A stretch of 64,000 bases of DNA from positions 1-64,000 of the forward strand of contig NZ_CATYWO010000005.1 of assembly GCF_958405655.1 (NCBI RefSeq), read 5' to 3'. Positions 43,076-52,309 of the stretch are shown here, one piece after another. The stretch is from Ralstonia condita. GTDB taxonomy: Bacteria; Pseudomonadota; Gammaproteobacteria; Burkholderiales; Burkholderiaceae. Both the position numbers and the translations under genes were made by a program. Below the pieces are notes generated by a model, which saw only the letters and a list, made by a program, of their open reading frames with translations, made no database searches and had not been told where the DNA came from. The stretch's first letter is position 1. Each line of letters opens with the position of its first letter.

Positions 43076-43885
43076 ATGAAGAAGTTTGCTTATGCAGCCA
43101 GTGTTCTGTTGCTGACCGGTGTCGCTGCCGGGGTTTGTCAATCCGCCGCAGCCCAGACCGCACCGGCGGCGGATGCGCCCGCCGCAGCTCCGGCCCCGGC
43201 GCCTGCTCTGACCGCCAACGTTACGTTGGCAAGCCAGTACCGTTACCGCGGGATCATGCAGACGAACAACAAGCCAGCCATCCAGGGCGGCTTTGATTAC
43301 GCCATTCCTGGCGGCGTCCTGCCCGAAGGCTTCTATATCGGTAACTGGAACTCGTCCATCAGCTGGCTCAGCGATTCCAACTCGAACGTCTCCGCGCCGA
43401 TCGAGATGGATTTTTACGGCGGCTACAAGACCGAGATCGTCAAGGACGTACCCATCGACGTGGGCGTGCTGCAGTACTACTACCCGGGCAGCTATCCCGA
43501 CGGCTTCACGCGCCCGCACACCACGGAAGGGTATGCCCAGATCGGCTATGGCCCGGTCACGTTCAAGTACTCGCACGCGTTCTCGAACCTGTTCGGCACG
43601 CCCGATTCGCATCACAGCCAGTACTTCGACCTGTCGGGCAACTTCGATACGGGCTTCTGGGGCCTGACGCTGAATCTTCATGTCGGCTACCAGCAGGTGC
43701 CGCATCAGGCCGTGCGCGCCTCGTACGCCGACTGGAAGGTTGGGTTGACGAAGGACTTCGGCAGCGGCTGGACGGCATCGCTGGCCTACATCGACACCAA
43801 CGCTTCGCGCGCGTTCTATACCAACACGCGTGGCAACTACATGGGTAAGGCTACGGCCTTGCTGGCGATCACCAAGACTTTCTAA
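43076..43885 (+). CDS. TorF-family putative porin (nitrogen operon)
   Basis: A 269-aa predicted outer-membrane barrel with signal peptide (cleavage after AAAQ, about residue 27) and an Ala/Pro-rich linker, then family strands YRYRGIMQTNNKPAIQGGFDY (read as YRYRGIMQT and NNKPAIQGGFDY) and a C-terminal ITKTF ending in Phe. It starts right after the sigma-54 promoter and precedes glnK, suggesting nitrogen-regulated passage of ammonium or another small nitrogen source across the outer membrane. It is a paralogue of the porin in the choline region. Confidence 0.82.
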   Translation: MKKFAYAASVLLLTGVAAGVCQSAAAQTAPAADAPAAAPAPAPALTANVTLASQYRYRGIMQTNNKPAIQGGFDYAIPGGVLPEGFYIGNWNSSISWLSDSNSNVSAPIEMDFYGGYKTEIVKDVPIDVGVLQYYYPGSYPDGFTRPHTTEGYAQIGYGPVTFKYSHAFSNLFGTPDSHHSQYFDLSGNFDTGFWGLTLNLHVGYQQVPHQAVRASYADWKVGLTKDFGSGWTASLAYIDTNASRAFYTNTRGNYMGKATALLAITKTF

Positions 43886-43937
43886 AAACGATGCGTGGCG
43901 GCGCCTCCGGGCGCTGCCGTCCGAGGAGGAATCCAGC

Positions 43938-44276
<339 letters not shown>

Positions 44277-44306
44277 GCCCCAATCTGCCAAGGAAGAGGT
44301 CAAAAC

Positions 44307-45842
44307 ATGAAAACCTGGTTCACACGATTCCTGACGGCGGGGGCCGTCGTTGCGGCGCTCGCGGGCGCCGTGATGTCGGCGCCGGCCATCGCGCAGGACA
44401 AGCCCGCTGCCGAAGCCTCCGCATCGGCCGCCGCCCCAGCGGCTGCGGCGTCCGAGGCGGCAGCCGCCCCGGCAGCCGCTGCCGCTGCCGCAGCACCTGC
44501 CGCCGCCCCGGCGCCAGCCGCTGCCACGCCTGTGCCCAACAAGGGCGACACGGCGTGGCTGCTCATCTCCACAGCCTTCGTCATCCTGATGACGTTGCCG
44601 GGCCTGGCGTTGTTCTATGGCGGCCTGGTACGCAAGAAGAACATGCTCTCGGTGCTGATGCAGTGCATGGGCATCTTCTCGCTGATCATCATCCTGTGGG
44701 CCGTCTACGGCTACAGCTTCGCCTTTACCGAAGGCAACGCCTTCATCGGCGGACTGGACCGGCTGTTCCTGAAGGGCATGACGCCGGATTCGGTGGCCGC
44801 CACCTTCAGCAAGGGCGTGGTGGTGCCGGAATACGCGTACTTCGCCTTCCAGGGCGCGTTTGCGGCGATTACCTGCGCGCTGATCATCGGCGCCTTCGCC
44901 GAGCGCGCAAAGTTCTCTGCCGTGCTGCTGTTCGTGGTGCTGTGGTTCACCTTCAGCTACCTGCCGATCGCGCACATGGTCTGGTTCTGGCCGGGTCCGG
45001 ACGGCTTCACGGATGCCAAGGCGGCCGAGTTGATGACGGCCAAGTCGGGCTGGCTGTTCCAGAAGGGCGCGCTGGACTTTGCCGGCGGTACCGTGGTGCA
45101 CATCAACGCCGCCGTCGCGGGCCTGGTGGGTGCCTTCCTGTTCGGCAAGCGTATCGGCTTTGGCCGTGAGGCGCTCAAGCCGCACAGCCTGACGCTGACC
45201 ATGGTCGGTGCCTCGCTGCTGTGGTTCGGCTGGTTCGGCTTCAACGCGGGTTCGGCCCTGGAAGCCAACGGCAGCGCCGCGCTGGCCTTCGTCAACACGC
45301 TGCTGGCGACCGCCGCTGCCGTGCTGTCGTGGAGCTTCGGCGAGTGGATCGGCAAGAGCAAGCCGTCGATGCTGGGTGCCGCGTCGGGTGCCGTGGCCGG
45401 CCTCGTGGCCATCACGCCGGCAGCCGGCTTCGTCGGCCCCATGGGCTCGATCGCCCTGGGCATCATCGCCGGCTTGCTGTGCCTGTGGGGTGTGACGGGC
45501 CTCAAGCGCATGCTCGGCATGGACGATACGCTGGACGTGTTTGGCGTGCACGGCGTGGGCGGTATCCTCGGCGCGCTGCTGACGGGCGTGTTTGCCGCAC
45601 CGAGCCTCGGCGGCACCGGCATCTACGACTACGTCGCCAACAAGGTGGCCGATGATTATTCGATCGCCGGACAACTGTGGATCCAGTTCCAGGGCGTACT
45701 GACCACGGTCATCTGGTCGAGTGTCGTAGCCTTCATTTCGTACAAGATCGTCGATGCGATCGTCGGGCTGCGCGTGCCGGAGGAAGAGGAGCGCGAGGGC
45801 TTGGACATCACGTCCCACGGCGAAACCGCCTACGAAGACTGA
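44307..45842 (+). CDS. amtB: Ammonium transporter
   Basis: An 11-helix ammonium channel, 511 aa. Signal peptide (about 1-29) is followed by a low-complexity Ala/Pro linker to about residue 74, longer than in the E. coli protein (428 aa). The channel has GGLVRKKN, IAHMVWFWP, GGTVVHINAAVAGLVG with the first pore histidine and FGVHGVGGILGALL with the second. The C-terminal GlnK-binding tail is present. Strong terminator follows. Confidence 0.95.
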   Translation: MKTWFTRFLTAGAVVAALAGAVMSAPAIAQDKPAAEASASAAAPAAAASEAAAAPAAAAAAAAPAAAPAPAAATPVPNKGDTAWLLISTAFVILMTLPGLALFYGGLVRKKNMLSVLMQCMGIFSLIIILWAVYGYSFAFTEGNAFIGGLDRLFLKGMTPDSVAATFSKGVVVPEYAYFAFQGAFAAITCALIIGAFAERAKFSAVLLFVVLWFTFSYLPIAHMVWFWPGPDGFTDAKAAELMTAKSGWLFQKGALDFAGGTVVHINAAVAGLVGAFLFGKRIGFGREALKPHSLTLTMVGASLLWFGWFGFNAGSALEANGSAALAFVNTLLATAAAVLSWSFGEWIGKSKPSMLGAASGAVAGLVAITPAAGFVGPMGSIALGIIAGLLCLWGVTGLKRMLGMDDTLDVFGVHGVGGILGALLTGVFAAPSLGGTGIYDYVANKVADDYSIAGQLWIQFQGVLTTVIWSSVVAFISYKIVDAIVGLRVPEEEEREGLDITSHGETAYED

Positions 45843-45860
45843 TCGTTCCCCTGAGTCAGC

Positions 45861-45889
45861 AAAAGACCCGGCCGCATGCCGGGTCTTTT
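45861..45889 (+). terminator. Rho-independent terminator
   Basis: Stem AAAAGACCCGGC/GCCGGGTCTTTT with a five-base loop. Ends torF-glnK-amtB. Confidence 0.9.
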
Positions 45890-45943
45890 CATTGGCGCAC
45901 CCTTGAGCCTTCAAGTCTTAATTCCGATCTTAAAAACCTTCAA

Positions 45944-45972
45944 TTGCCTGTCTTTATGCGGACGCTTACATT
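45944..45972 (+). promoter_or_regulatory. Candidate promoter of an intergenic small RNA
   Basis: TTGCCT (45944-45949) and TACATT (45967-45972), each 4/6 matches to consensus with a 17-base spacer. It lies after the amtB terminator and before an orphan terminator, so it could start a short non-coding transcript. Confidence 0.4.
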
Positions 45973-45978
45973 CCAGTC

Positions 45979-46058
45979 GTGGTTTCCTCCACCTGCAGAA
46001 CGCTCCCCGTATCTGTCAGGCTATTCCCCAAGCGCGGCAGCCCCGCGCTTTTTTTTAT
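45979..46058 (+). ncRNA. Candidate small RNA with CCUCC hairpin loop
   Basis: About 80 bases from the predicted start to the end of an orphan Rho-independent terminator (stem AAGCGCGG/CCGCGCTT, then eight or more T). At its 5' end GTGG and CCAC (45979-45992) enclose a loop beginning TTTCCT, and the sequence reads CCTCC across the loop-stem junction, the complement of a Shine-Dalgarno site. No open frame of note lies inside. The terminator does not belong to amtB, which has its own 140 bases upstream, nor to gshA, which starts downstream. Confidence 0.45.
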
Positions 46059-46219
46059 CCGCAGTTTTTGTGCGAATCGGTGCATCGCCGCACACATCTC
46101 CTTCTCCGCCCTTGCGAAATCGGCCAGCGACCGCATATCGATAGCCCGCTGTCGTCTGCAAGCTATTGCCTGTTCCTCTACAATCGGACCGGGCGATAAA
46201 TAACATCAATAGGAAGGGT

Positions 46220-47515
46220 ATGGTTCCGCACTTGATCACCGCGCTGAACGGGCCGCTGCTGGAGCTCGAGCAGAAGATTCTTGACGCCACGCCCGCAATC
46301 GAACGGTGGTTCCGCCTCGAATGGCAGGAGCACACACCGCCGTTCTACTGTTCGGTGGACCTGCGCAACGCCGGTTTCAAGCTGGCGCCGGTCGACACGA
46401 ATCTCTTCCCCGGGGGCTTCAACAATCTCGCCCCCGAGATGTTGCCGCTGGCCGTGCAGGCCGCAATGGCCGCCATCGAGAAGATCTGCCCGGACGCGAA
46501 GAATCTGCTGCTGATTCCCGAGCGCCACACGCGCAACATGTTCTATCTGCAGAACGTGGCGCGGCTGTCGCAGATCATGCGCCAGGCGGGTTTGAATGTG
46601 CGCCTCGGATCGCTTTCAGAGGACATCACGGAACCGACGCCAATTGACCTGCCTGACGGTCAGCGCTTGGTTGTCGAACCGATCAAGCGGATCGGGACCA
46701 AGGGCCGCCGGGTTGGCATGGACGACTTCGATCCGTGCTCGATCCTGTTGAACAACGATCTGTCGGCGGGTGTCCCCCCCATCCTCGAGAACATCCACGA
46801 GCAATACTTGCTGCCGCCGCTGCACGCCGGGTGGTCGCAGCGTCGCAAGACCAATCACTTCGCGGCATACGACGAAGTGGCCAAGAAGTTCGCCAAGCTG
46901 ATCGACATTGATCCGTGGATGGTCAACCCGTACTTCACCAAGTGCAAGGGCCTGGATTTCCACGAGCGCACCGGCGAGGAAGAGCTCGCGCATGCAGTGG
47001 AGACCGTGCTCAAGAAGACCGCCAAGAAGTACAAGGAATATGGCGTGACCGAAACCCCGTACGTGGTCGTCAAGGCGGATGCCGGCACCTACGGCATGGG
47101 CGTGATGACGGTGCGCGATCCTTCCGAGGTCAAGGGCCTGAACCGGAAGGAGCGCAACAAGATGAGCGTGGTCAAGGAGGGGCTGGAGGTCTCCGAGGTG
47201 ATCGTGCAGGAAGGTGTGCACACCTTCGAGAAGATCAACGAAGCCGTGGCCGAGCCGGTCGTCTACATGATCGATCGCTACGTGGTGGGCGGCTTCTACC
47301 GGGTTCACACCGGCCGCGGCATCGATGAAAATCTGAATGCGCCGGGCATGCATTTCGTGCCACTGCCGTTCGCGTCGAATTCGCTGCCGGACAGCCACGC
47401 CAAGCCGGGCGCCGGCGAGCCAAACCGTTTCTACATGTATGGCGTGGTGGCGCGCCTGGCCTTGCTGGCCGCGTCGCTCGAGCTCGAGAAGACCGACCCG
47501 AACCCGCTGATCTGA
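46220..47515 (+). CDS. gshA: Glutamate--cysteine ligase (proteobacterial GshA type)
   Basis: First enzyme of glutathione synthesis, 431 aa, of the beta-proteobacterial GshA family that differs from E. coli GshA. Conserved stretches include YCSVDLRNAGFKLAPVDTN (family N-terminus), KGLDFHERTGEEE and VVVKADAGTYGMGVMTV, an ATP-grasp-like segment. ATG 46220 follows AGGAAGGG; the earlier TTG at 46166 is not needed. It is followed by gshB after 30 bases. Confidence 0.93.
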   Translation: MVPHLITALNGPLLELEQKILDATPAIERWFRLEWQEHTPPFYCSVDLRNAGFKLAPVDTNLFPGGFNNLAPEMLPLAVQAAMAAIEKICPDAKNLLLIPERHTRNMFYLQNVARLSQIMRQAGLNVRLGSLSEDITEPTPIDLPDGQRLVVEPIKRIGTKGRRVGMDDFDPCSILLNNDLSAGVPPILENIHEQYLLPPLHAGWSQRRKTNHFAAYDEVAKKFAKLIDIDPWMVNPYFTKCKGLDFHERTGEEELAHAVETVLKKTAKKYKEYGVTETPYVVVKADAGTYGMGVMTVRDPSEVKGLNRKERNKMSVVKEGLEVSEVIVQEGVHTFEKINEAVAEPVVYMIDRYVVGGFYRVHTGRGIDENLNAPGMHFVPLPFASNSLPDSHAKPGAGEPNRFYMYGVVARLALLAASLELEKTDPNPLI

Positions 47516-47545
47516 TCGCCGTACCACGCTGCTGACGGAGCCGCC

Positions 47546-48523
47546 ATGCGCATCCTGTTCATCGTCGATCCGCTGTCGACGTTCAAGATTTACAAGGATT
47601 CCACGTTTGCGATGATGCGCGAGGCGGCTGCGCGCGGCTACGCGATCTACACCTGCCTGCAATCGGAACTCGCCCTGGCGGGCAATGTGGTGGAAACCGT
47701 CGCCACGCCCATCGCGCTGACCGGCAATGAGGACGGGTACGACTGGTACCGAGCCGGCGATCCGCGCCTGCTGCCGCTCACGGGCTTCGACGCCGTGCTG
47801 ATGCGCAAGGACCCGCCGTTCGACATGGAATATGTCACCAGCACGTGGCTGCTGGAGATCGCCGAGCGGCAGGGCGCGCGCATCTTCAACAAGCCCCAGG
47901 CGATTCGTGATCACTCCGAGAAGCTGGCCATCGCGCAATTTCGCGAGTTCACCGCGCCGACCATTGTGTCGCGTGATGCCCGTCGCCTGCGCGATTTCCA
48001 CGCCGAGCAGGGCGACGTCATCTTCAAGCCGCTCGACGGCATGGGCGGCACGGGCATCTTCCGTGTAGGGCCGGATGGCCTGAACCTCGGCGCCGTGATC
48101 GAAACGCTGACCAACAACGGCGCGCGCACGATCATGGCTCAGCAGTACATTCCCGCCATTCGGGACGGCGACAAACGCATCCTCCTGATTGGCGGTTCCC
48201 CTGTCCCGCACGCTCTGGCCCGCGTGCCGATGGCCGGTGAGGTTCGCGGCAACCTGGCAGCGGGTGGCACCGGCCGCGCACAGCCGCTGTCGGAGCGTGA
48301 TCAGGTGATTGCAAACGCACTCGCGCCGGTCCTGTGGCAGCGCGGCTTGCTGCTGGTCGGGCTGGACGTCATCGGCGACTACCTGACCGAAGTGAACGTC
48401 ACCAGCCCGACCTGCTTCCAGGAAATCACGCAGCAGACCGGCTTCAATGTGGCGGGGATGTTCATCGATGCGCTGGAGCGCGCCGTCGGCAAGACGAGCG
48501 TGCTGGGGCGGAAGCCCGCCTAG
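47546..48523 (+). CDS. gshB: Glutathione synthetase
   Basis: ATP-grasp enzyme (325 aa) that adds glycine to gamma-glutamylcysteine. It shows MRKDPPFDMEYV, the ATP-grasp loop KPLDGMGGTGIFR and the metal-binding LDVIGDYLTEVNVTSPT. The length is slightly longer than E. coli GshB (316 aa). Confidence 0.96.
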   Translation: MRILFIVDPLSTFKIYKDSTFAMMREAAARGYAIYTCLQSELALAGNVVETVATPIALTGNEDGYDWYRAGDPRLLPLTGFDAVLMRKDPPFDMEYVTSTWLLEIAERQGARIFNKPQAIRDHSEKLAIAQFREFTAPTIVSRDARRLRDFHAEQGDVIFKPLDGMGGTGIFRVGPDGLNLGAVIETLTNNGARTIMAQQYIPAIRDGDKRILLIGGSPVPHALARVPMAGEVRGNLAAGGTGRAQPLSERDQVIANALAPVLWQRGLLLVGLDVIGDYLTEVNVTSPTCFQEITQQTGFNVAGMFIDALERAVGKTSVLGRKPA

Positions 48524-48607
48524 CAGGAACGCGCAGCCCCCCCTCCTGCGGATGTCCTCCGCTCGGGGGAGTCTCGCCTTATCCGCGGCGTGTGGCGCAA
48601 ACGGCCC

Positions 48608-48616
48608 TGATACAAT
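48608..48616 (+). promoter_or_regulatory. Extended -10 promoter before the PTS genes
   Basis: TGA followed by TACAAT, an extended -10 (5/6 match). It lies 29 bases before the EIIA start and could give the phosphotransferase genes a promoter independent of gshA-gshB. Confidence 0.5.
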
Positions 48617-48644
48617 CGGTTCTACACTGATTCGCTTTTCGATC

Positions 48645-49100
48645 ATGGCAGGGATTCTGATCATCGCGCATGCGCCGCTGGCGAGCGCATTGCGCGATTG
48701 TGCTGCACACGTGTATTGCGGCCAGCCTGAACGGCTGGATGCGATCGACGTCCTGCCCGATGTTGACCCAGCTGCCGTGCTGGCCCAGGCGCGCGCCAAG
48801 CTCGCCGAGCTTGTCGAGGGCAACGGCGCGCTGGTGCTCACCGATATCTTCGGGGCGACGCCCGCAAACATCGCGTCGCGCCTGGCCGATCCCGGCCGTG
48901 TGCGCGTGCTGGCCGGCGTGAATCTGCCGATGCTGGTGCGTGCCATCTGCTACCGCACCGAAAAGCTGGACCAGCTTGCAGCCAAGGCGTTGGCCGGCGG
49001 CTCGCAGGGCGTACTGCAGGTCGGCTCGACAGCCGTTCAGAACCAGGTTGCCAACCATCCGGACAAATATGCTGCAGAGGGATATCACCATCATCAATAA
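48645..49100 (+). CDS. PTS EIIA component, mannose type
   Basis: A 151-aa EIIA domain of the mannose family. The phosphorylated histidine is in ILIIAHAPLASAL near residue 9, and LTDIFGATPANIA is the family's second signature. It accepts phosphate from HPr. No EIIB, EIIC or EIID genes are present here, so a regulatory role is more likely than sugar uptake. Its 3' end overlaps ptsH by 32 bases. Confidence 0.92.
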   Translation: MAGILIIAHAPLASALRDCAAHVYCGQPERLDAIDVLPDVDPAAVLAQARAKLAELVEGNGALVLTDIFGATPANIASRLADPGRVRVLAGVNLPMLVRAICYRTEKLDQLAAKALAGGSQGVLQVGSTAVQNQVANHPDKYAAEGYHHHQ

Positions 49101-49338
49101 GCTCGGCTTGCATGCCCGAGCCTCGGCCAAACTCACGCAGCTCGCCAGCAAGTTCGACAGCCACATCAAGATGTCGCGCAACGGCCGCCAGGTCGATGCC
49201 AAGAGCATCATGGGGGTGATGATGTTGGCCGCCGGCATCGGCTCAACCGTCACGCTGGAGATCGACGGCCCCGACGAGCAGGACGCCATGGATGGCCTGG
49301 TTGCCCTCATCAATGACCGCTTCGGTGAAGGCGAGTAA
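49069..49338 (+). CDS. ptsH: Phosphocarrier protein HPr
   Basis: An 89-aa HPr. The phosphorylated His is in LGLHARASAKL and the regulatory Ser in DAKSIMGVMMLAAG, so both the EI/EIIA and the HPr-kinase sites are present. ATG 49069 lies inside the EIIA gene, in a different frame. Confidence 0.95.
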   Translation: MLQRDITIINKLGLHARASAKLTQLASKFDSHIKMSRNGRQVDAKSIMGVMMLAAGIGSTVTLEIDGPDEQDAMDGLVALINDRFGEGE

Positions 49339-49375
49339 CGCCTGAGCCCACCGCCGTTTTCAGCCAGCGCCTTTT

Positions 49376-51127
49376 ATGCCCTTCACCCTGCACGGCATCC
49401 CGGTTTCACGTGGTATTGCCATCGGCCGCGCGCACATGCTGGCACGTGCGGCGCTGGACGTGTCGCACTACCTGGTCGACGAGGACAAGCTCGACGCCGA
49501 GGTCGAGCGCTTGCGCAAAGCCCGCGCTGCTGTGCGCGCCGAGCTGGCCGGGCTCAAGCGTGATCTGCCCGTCGACGCCCCGGAAGAGATGGGCGCTTTT
49601 CTCGACGTGCATGCGATGATTCTCGATGATCCGCTGCTGTCGCAGGTCCCCGAGACCCTCATCCGCCAGCGCCGCTACAACGCCGAGTGGGCGTTGACCA
49701 CCCAGCTCGAGGAGTTGATCCGCCAGTTTGGTGAAATCGAGGATGAATACCTGCGCGAGCGCAAGGCGGATATCGAACAGGTTGTCGAACGCATCCTGAA
49801 GGTGCTGGCCGGTGCGCCGGCGTTGGCCCCTGCACCGGTGGCCGTCGGCTGCGACCCGGACGCCGGCATGATCGTCGTTGCGCATGACATTGCGCCCGCC
49901 GATATGCTGCAGTTCCGTGACCAGACCTTCGCCGGTTTTGTGACGGATCTGGGCGGACGCACGTCGCACACCGCCATCGTCGCGCGCAGTCTCGACATTC
50001 CAGCAGCGGTTGGCGTGCATAACGCGAGCACGTTGATCCGCCAGGACGACATCATCATCATCGATGGCGATAACGGTATCGTGATTGTCGATCCGAACGC
50101 CGCCATCCTCGAGGAATACCGCCATCGCCGCAGCGAAAGCGAGCTGCAGAAGAAGCGCCTCGAGCGCCTGCGCCACACGCCGACCGTCACCCTCGACGGC
50201 ACGCAGATTGATCTGCTGGCCAATATCGAGATGCCCGAGGATGCGGCGGCTGCCGTGAAGGCTGGCGCAGTCGGCGTTGGCTTGTTCCGCTCGGAGTTTC
50301 TCTTCATGAACCGGCGCGGCGCGCTGCCGGATGAGGACGAGCAGTTCCGCGCGTACCGCACTGCGGTCGAATCGATGATGGGTCTGCCGGTCACCATCCG
50401 GACCATCGACATCGGCGCGGACAAGCCGCTCGATATCCGCGACGACGTGTTCGAAACCGCGCCGAACCCGGCGCTCGGGCTGCGCGCCATCCGCTGGTCG
50501 CTGTCGGAGCCGGCGATGTTCCTCACGCAATTGCGCGCGCTGCTGCGCGCCTCGGCCTTCGGGCCCGTGAAGATTCTCGTGCCGATGCTTGCGCACGCCC
50601 GCGAGATTGATCAGACGCTTGAGCTGCTCGCGCGCGCCAAGGCGTCGCTCGATGAAGACGGGCTGGCCTACGACCCAGGCATCAAGGTCGGCGCCATGAT
50701 CGAAATTCCGGCCGCCGTGCTGATCCTGCCCGTATTTCTGCGCCGCATGGATTTCTTCTCCATCGGCACCAACGACCTGATCCAGTACACGCTCGCCATC
50801 GACCGCGCCGACAACGCGGTGGCGCATCTGTACGACCCGCTGCATCCGGCCGTGCTGCAGTTGATTGCACGCACCATTCGCGAAGGGCTCCAGGCTGGCA
50901 AGCCGGTGTCGGTATGCGGCGAAATGGCCGGTGATGCAACCATGACACGCCTGCTCATCGGCATGGGGCTGACCGAGTTTTCGATGCATCCGTCGCAACT
51001 GCTGCGGGTCAAGCAGGAGATTCTGCGGGCGGACCGCCCGCGGCTGATGCGAGAGGTCGATCGTCTGCTGCACGCTTGTGAACCGGCTGACATCCAGGAC
51101 GCTCTCGGCGCGCTCGCCCGCGCGTAA
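49376..51127 (+). CDS. ptsI: Phosphoenolpyruvate--protein phosphotransferase (enzyme I)
   Basis: Enzyme I of the phosphotransferase relay, 583 aa. N-terminal HPr-binding helical domain, phosphohistidine domain with GGRTSHTAIVARS, and a C-terminal PEP-binding TIM barrel with GLFRSEFLFMNR, FFSIGTNDLIQYTLA and the catalytic Cys in VSVCGEMAGD. It phosphorylates HPr using PEP. Last gene of EIIA-ptsH-ptsI. Confidence 0.97.
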   Translation: MPFTLHGIPVSRGIAIGRAHMLARAALDVSHYLVDEDKLDAEVERLRKARAAVRAELAGLKRDLPVDAPEEMGAFLDVHAMILDDPLLSQVPETLIRQRRYNAEWALTTQLEELIRQFGEIEDEYLRERKADIEQVVERILKVLAGAPALAPAPVAVGCDPDAGMIVVAHDIAPADMLQFRDQTFAGFVTDLGGRTSHTAIVARSLDIPAAVGVHNASTLIRQDDIIIIDGDNGIVIVDPNAAILEEYRHRRSESELQKKRLERLRHTPTVTLDGTQIDLLANIEMPEDAAAAVKAGAVGVGLFRSEFLFMNRRGALPDEDEQFRAYRTAVESMMGLPVTIRTIDIGADKPLDIRDDVFETAPNPALGLRAIRWSLSEPAMFLTQLRALLRASAFGPVKILVPMLAHAREIDQTLELLARAKASLDEDGLAYDPGIKVGAMIEIPAAVLILPVFLRRMDFFSIGTNDLIQYTLAIDRADNAVAHLYDPLHPAVLQLIARTIREGLQAGKPVSVCGEMAGDATMTRLLIGMGLTEFSMHPSQLLRVKQEILRADRPRLMREVDRLLHACEPADIQDALGALARA

Positions 51128-51276
51128 TCTGCGTACGCCTTGCACGCCGGCCGTTGCGTCGGCGCATCGCTAGGCTACCCCGCGCGGTCGACCTAAGTGA
51201 TTGAAGTTGCACGTCTTTCTAGGGAAGGACGGCTCGTCGGCACCCGCATGCCCCTTCCCCCAATATGGTGTCGAAC

Positions 51277-51310
51277 AAGAATTGTTCTCATTACCATTCT
51301 CTGTTATTCT
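51277..51310 (+). promoter_or_regulatory. Fur box overlapping bfd promoter
   Basis: The 19 bases at 51277-51295 match the Fur consensus in 13 of 19 positions on the minus strand. A promoter with TTGTTC (51282-51287) and TATTCT (51305-51310), 17 bases apart, overlaps it, so Fur with iron would repress bfd. Confidence 0.7.
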
Positions 51311-51349
51311 GATCTGGCAGCGCGTTCTGAGCGTTGCTGGAGGAATGCC

Positions 51350-51625
51350 GTGTACGTGTGCATCTGCAATCAAGTGACCGACCGCGAAATCCATGGCGCC
51401 GCCCGCCTGGGTGTGTCCACGCTGGATGAGCTCGCCGAGACGCTGGGCGTCGGCACGTGCTGCGGGCAATGTCGGGACTGCGCCAGGCAGGTGCTCGCCG
51501 AGGCCGTGAGTTGCATCCCTGTCGACCACGTGTTGGGCCACGCCGGCACGCATGCCATAATCGAGCGTCGCGACGAGCCCGTTGCCAACGACCAAGCCGT
51601 CTCGGCCAGCGTCTTGGCTGCCTGA
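51350..51625 (+). CDS. bfd: Bacterioferritin-associated ferredoxin
   Basis: A 91-aa protein with a [2Fe-2S] BFD domain: CICNQVTDREI at the N-terminus and CCGQCRDCARQVL, giving the C-x-C and C-x2-C ligand pairs. It reduces bacterioferritin to release stored iron. The GTG start follows GGAGGAA by six bases. The tail of about 35 residues beyond the domain is unconserved. Upstream Fur box. Confidence 0.93.
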   Translation: MYVCICNQVTDREIHGAARLGVSTLDELAETLGVGTCCGQCRDCARQVLAEAVSCIPVDHVLGHAGTHAIIERRDEPVANDQAVSASVLAA

Positions 51626-51764
51626 CCCTTCCCGTCCCCCTTTCTTGATCGCCGCGATTTGCCGCCCGGACCTGCGGTCCTGATGGCAGAGGTCGCTCGG
51701 TCAGGTCCAGGGCTCGCCTTGAACGGACGCGTGCGTGCGTCCCTTACCAGCAGGAGCCCCGAGA

Positions 51765-52244
51765 ATGAAAGGCGATAAGAAGGTCATCCAGTATCTGAAC
51801 GCCCAGCTCAAAAACGAGCTGACCGCCATCAACCAGTATTTCCTCCACGCGCGCATGTATGGCCATTGGGGACTCAAGCGCATTGGGGACCACGAGTACA
51901 AGGAGTCCATCGGCGAGATGAAGCACGCCGACAGACTGATCGAGCGCATCCTGATGCTCGATGGCCTGCCCAACCTGCAAGACCTCGGTAAGCTCTTCAT
52001 CGGCCAGGACACCAAGGAGATCATCGAATGCGATCTCAAGCTCGAGCGCGCTGCGCACGGTACGGTGGTTGAGGGCATCGCTTACTGTGAATCGGTCAAG
52101 GATTATGTCAGCCGCGAAATCCTCGTCGATATCCTGGACGACACCGAAGAGCATATCGACTGGCTGGAGACACAGCTGGAGCTGATCGACAAGGTCGGTA
52201 TCCAGAACTATCTGCAATCGCAGATGGAGCCCGCGGGCGAGTGA
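51765..52244 (+). CDS. bfr: Bacterioferritin
   Basis: A 159-aa iron-storage protein forming a 24-mer. Ferroxidase ligands are visible in NELTAINQYFLHARM, GEMKHADRLIERIL (which also holds the haem-ligating Met52) and DDTEEHIDWLETQL. Ribosome site CAGGAG. It follows bfd by about 140 bases; shared or separate transcription is open. A terminator follows. Confidence 0.97.
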   Translation: MKGDKKVIQYLNAQLKNELTAINQYFLHARMYGHWGLKRIGDHEYKESIGEMKHADRLIERILMLDGLPNLQDLGKLFIGQDTKEIIECDLKLERAAHGTVVEGIAYCESVKDYVSREILVDILDDTEEHIDWLETQLELIDKVGIQNYLQSQMEPAGE

Positions 52245-52257
52245 GCCTGTCAGCCGG

Positions 52258-52291
52258 TAAAAAAGAAGGAGGCCTCGGCCTCCTTTTTTGT
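52258..52291 (+). terminator. Rho-independent terminator
   Basis: Stem AAGGAGG/CCTCCTT with a six-base loop and TTTTTTG tail after bfr. The minus-strand moeB ends just after it. Confidence 0.85.
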
Positions 52292-52309
52292 TGTGGTGGT
52301 TCGCCGTAT

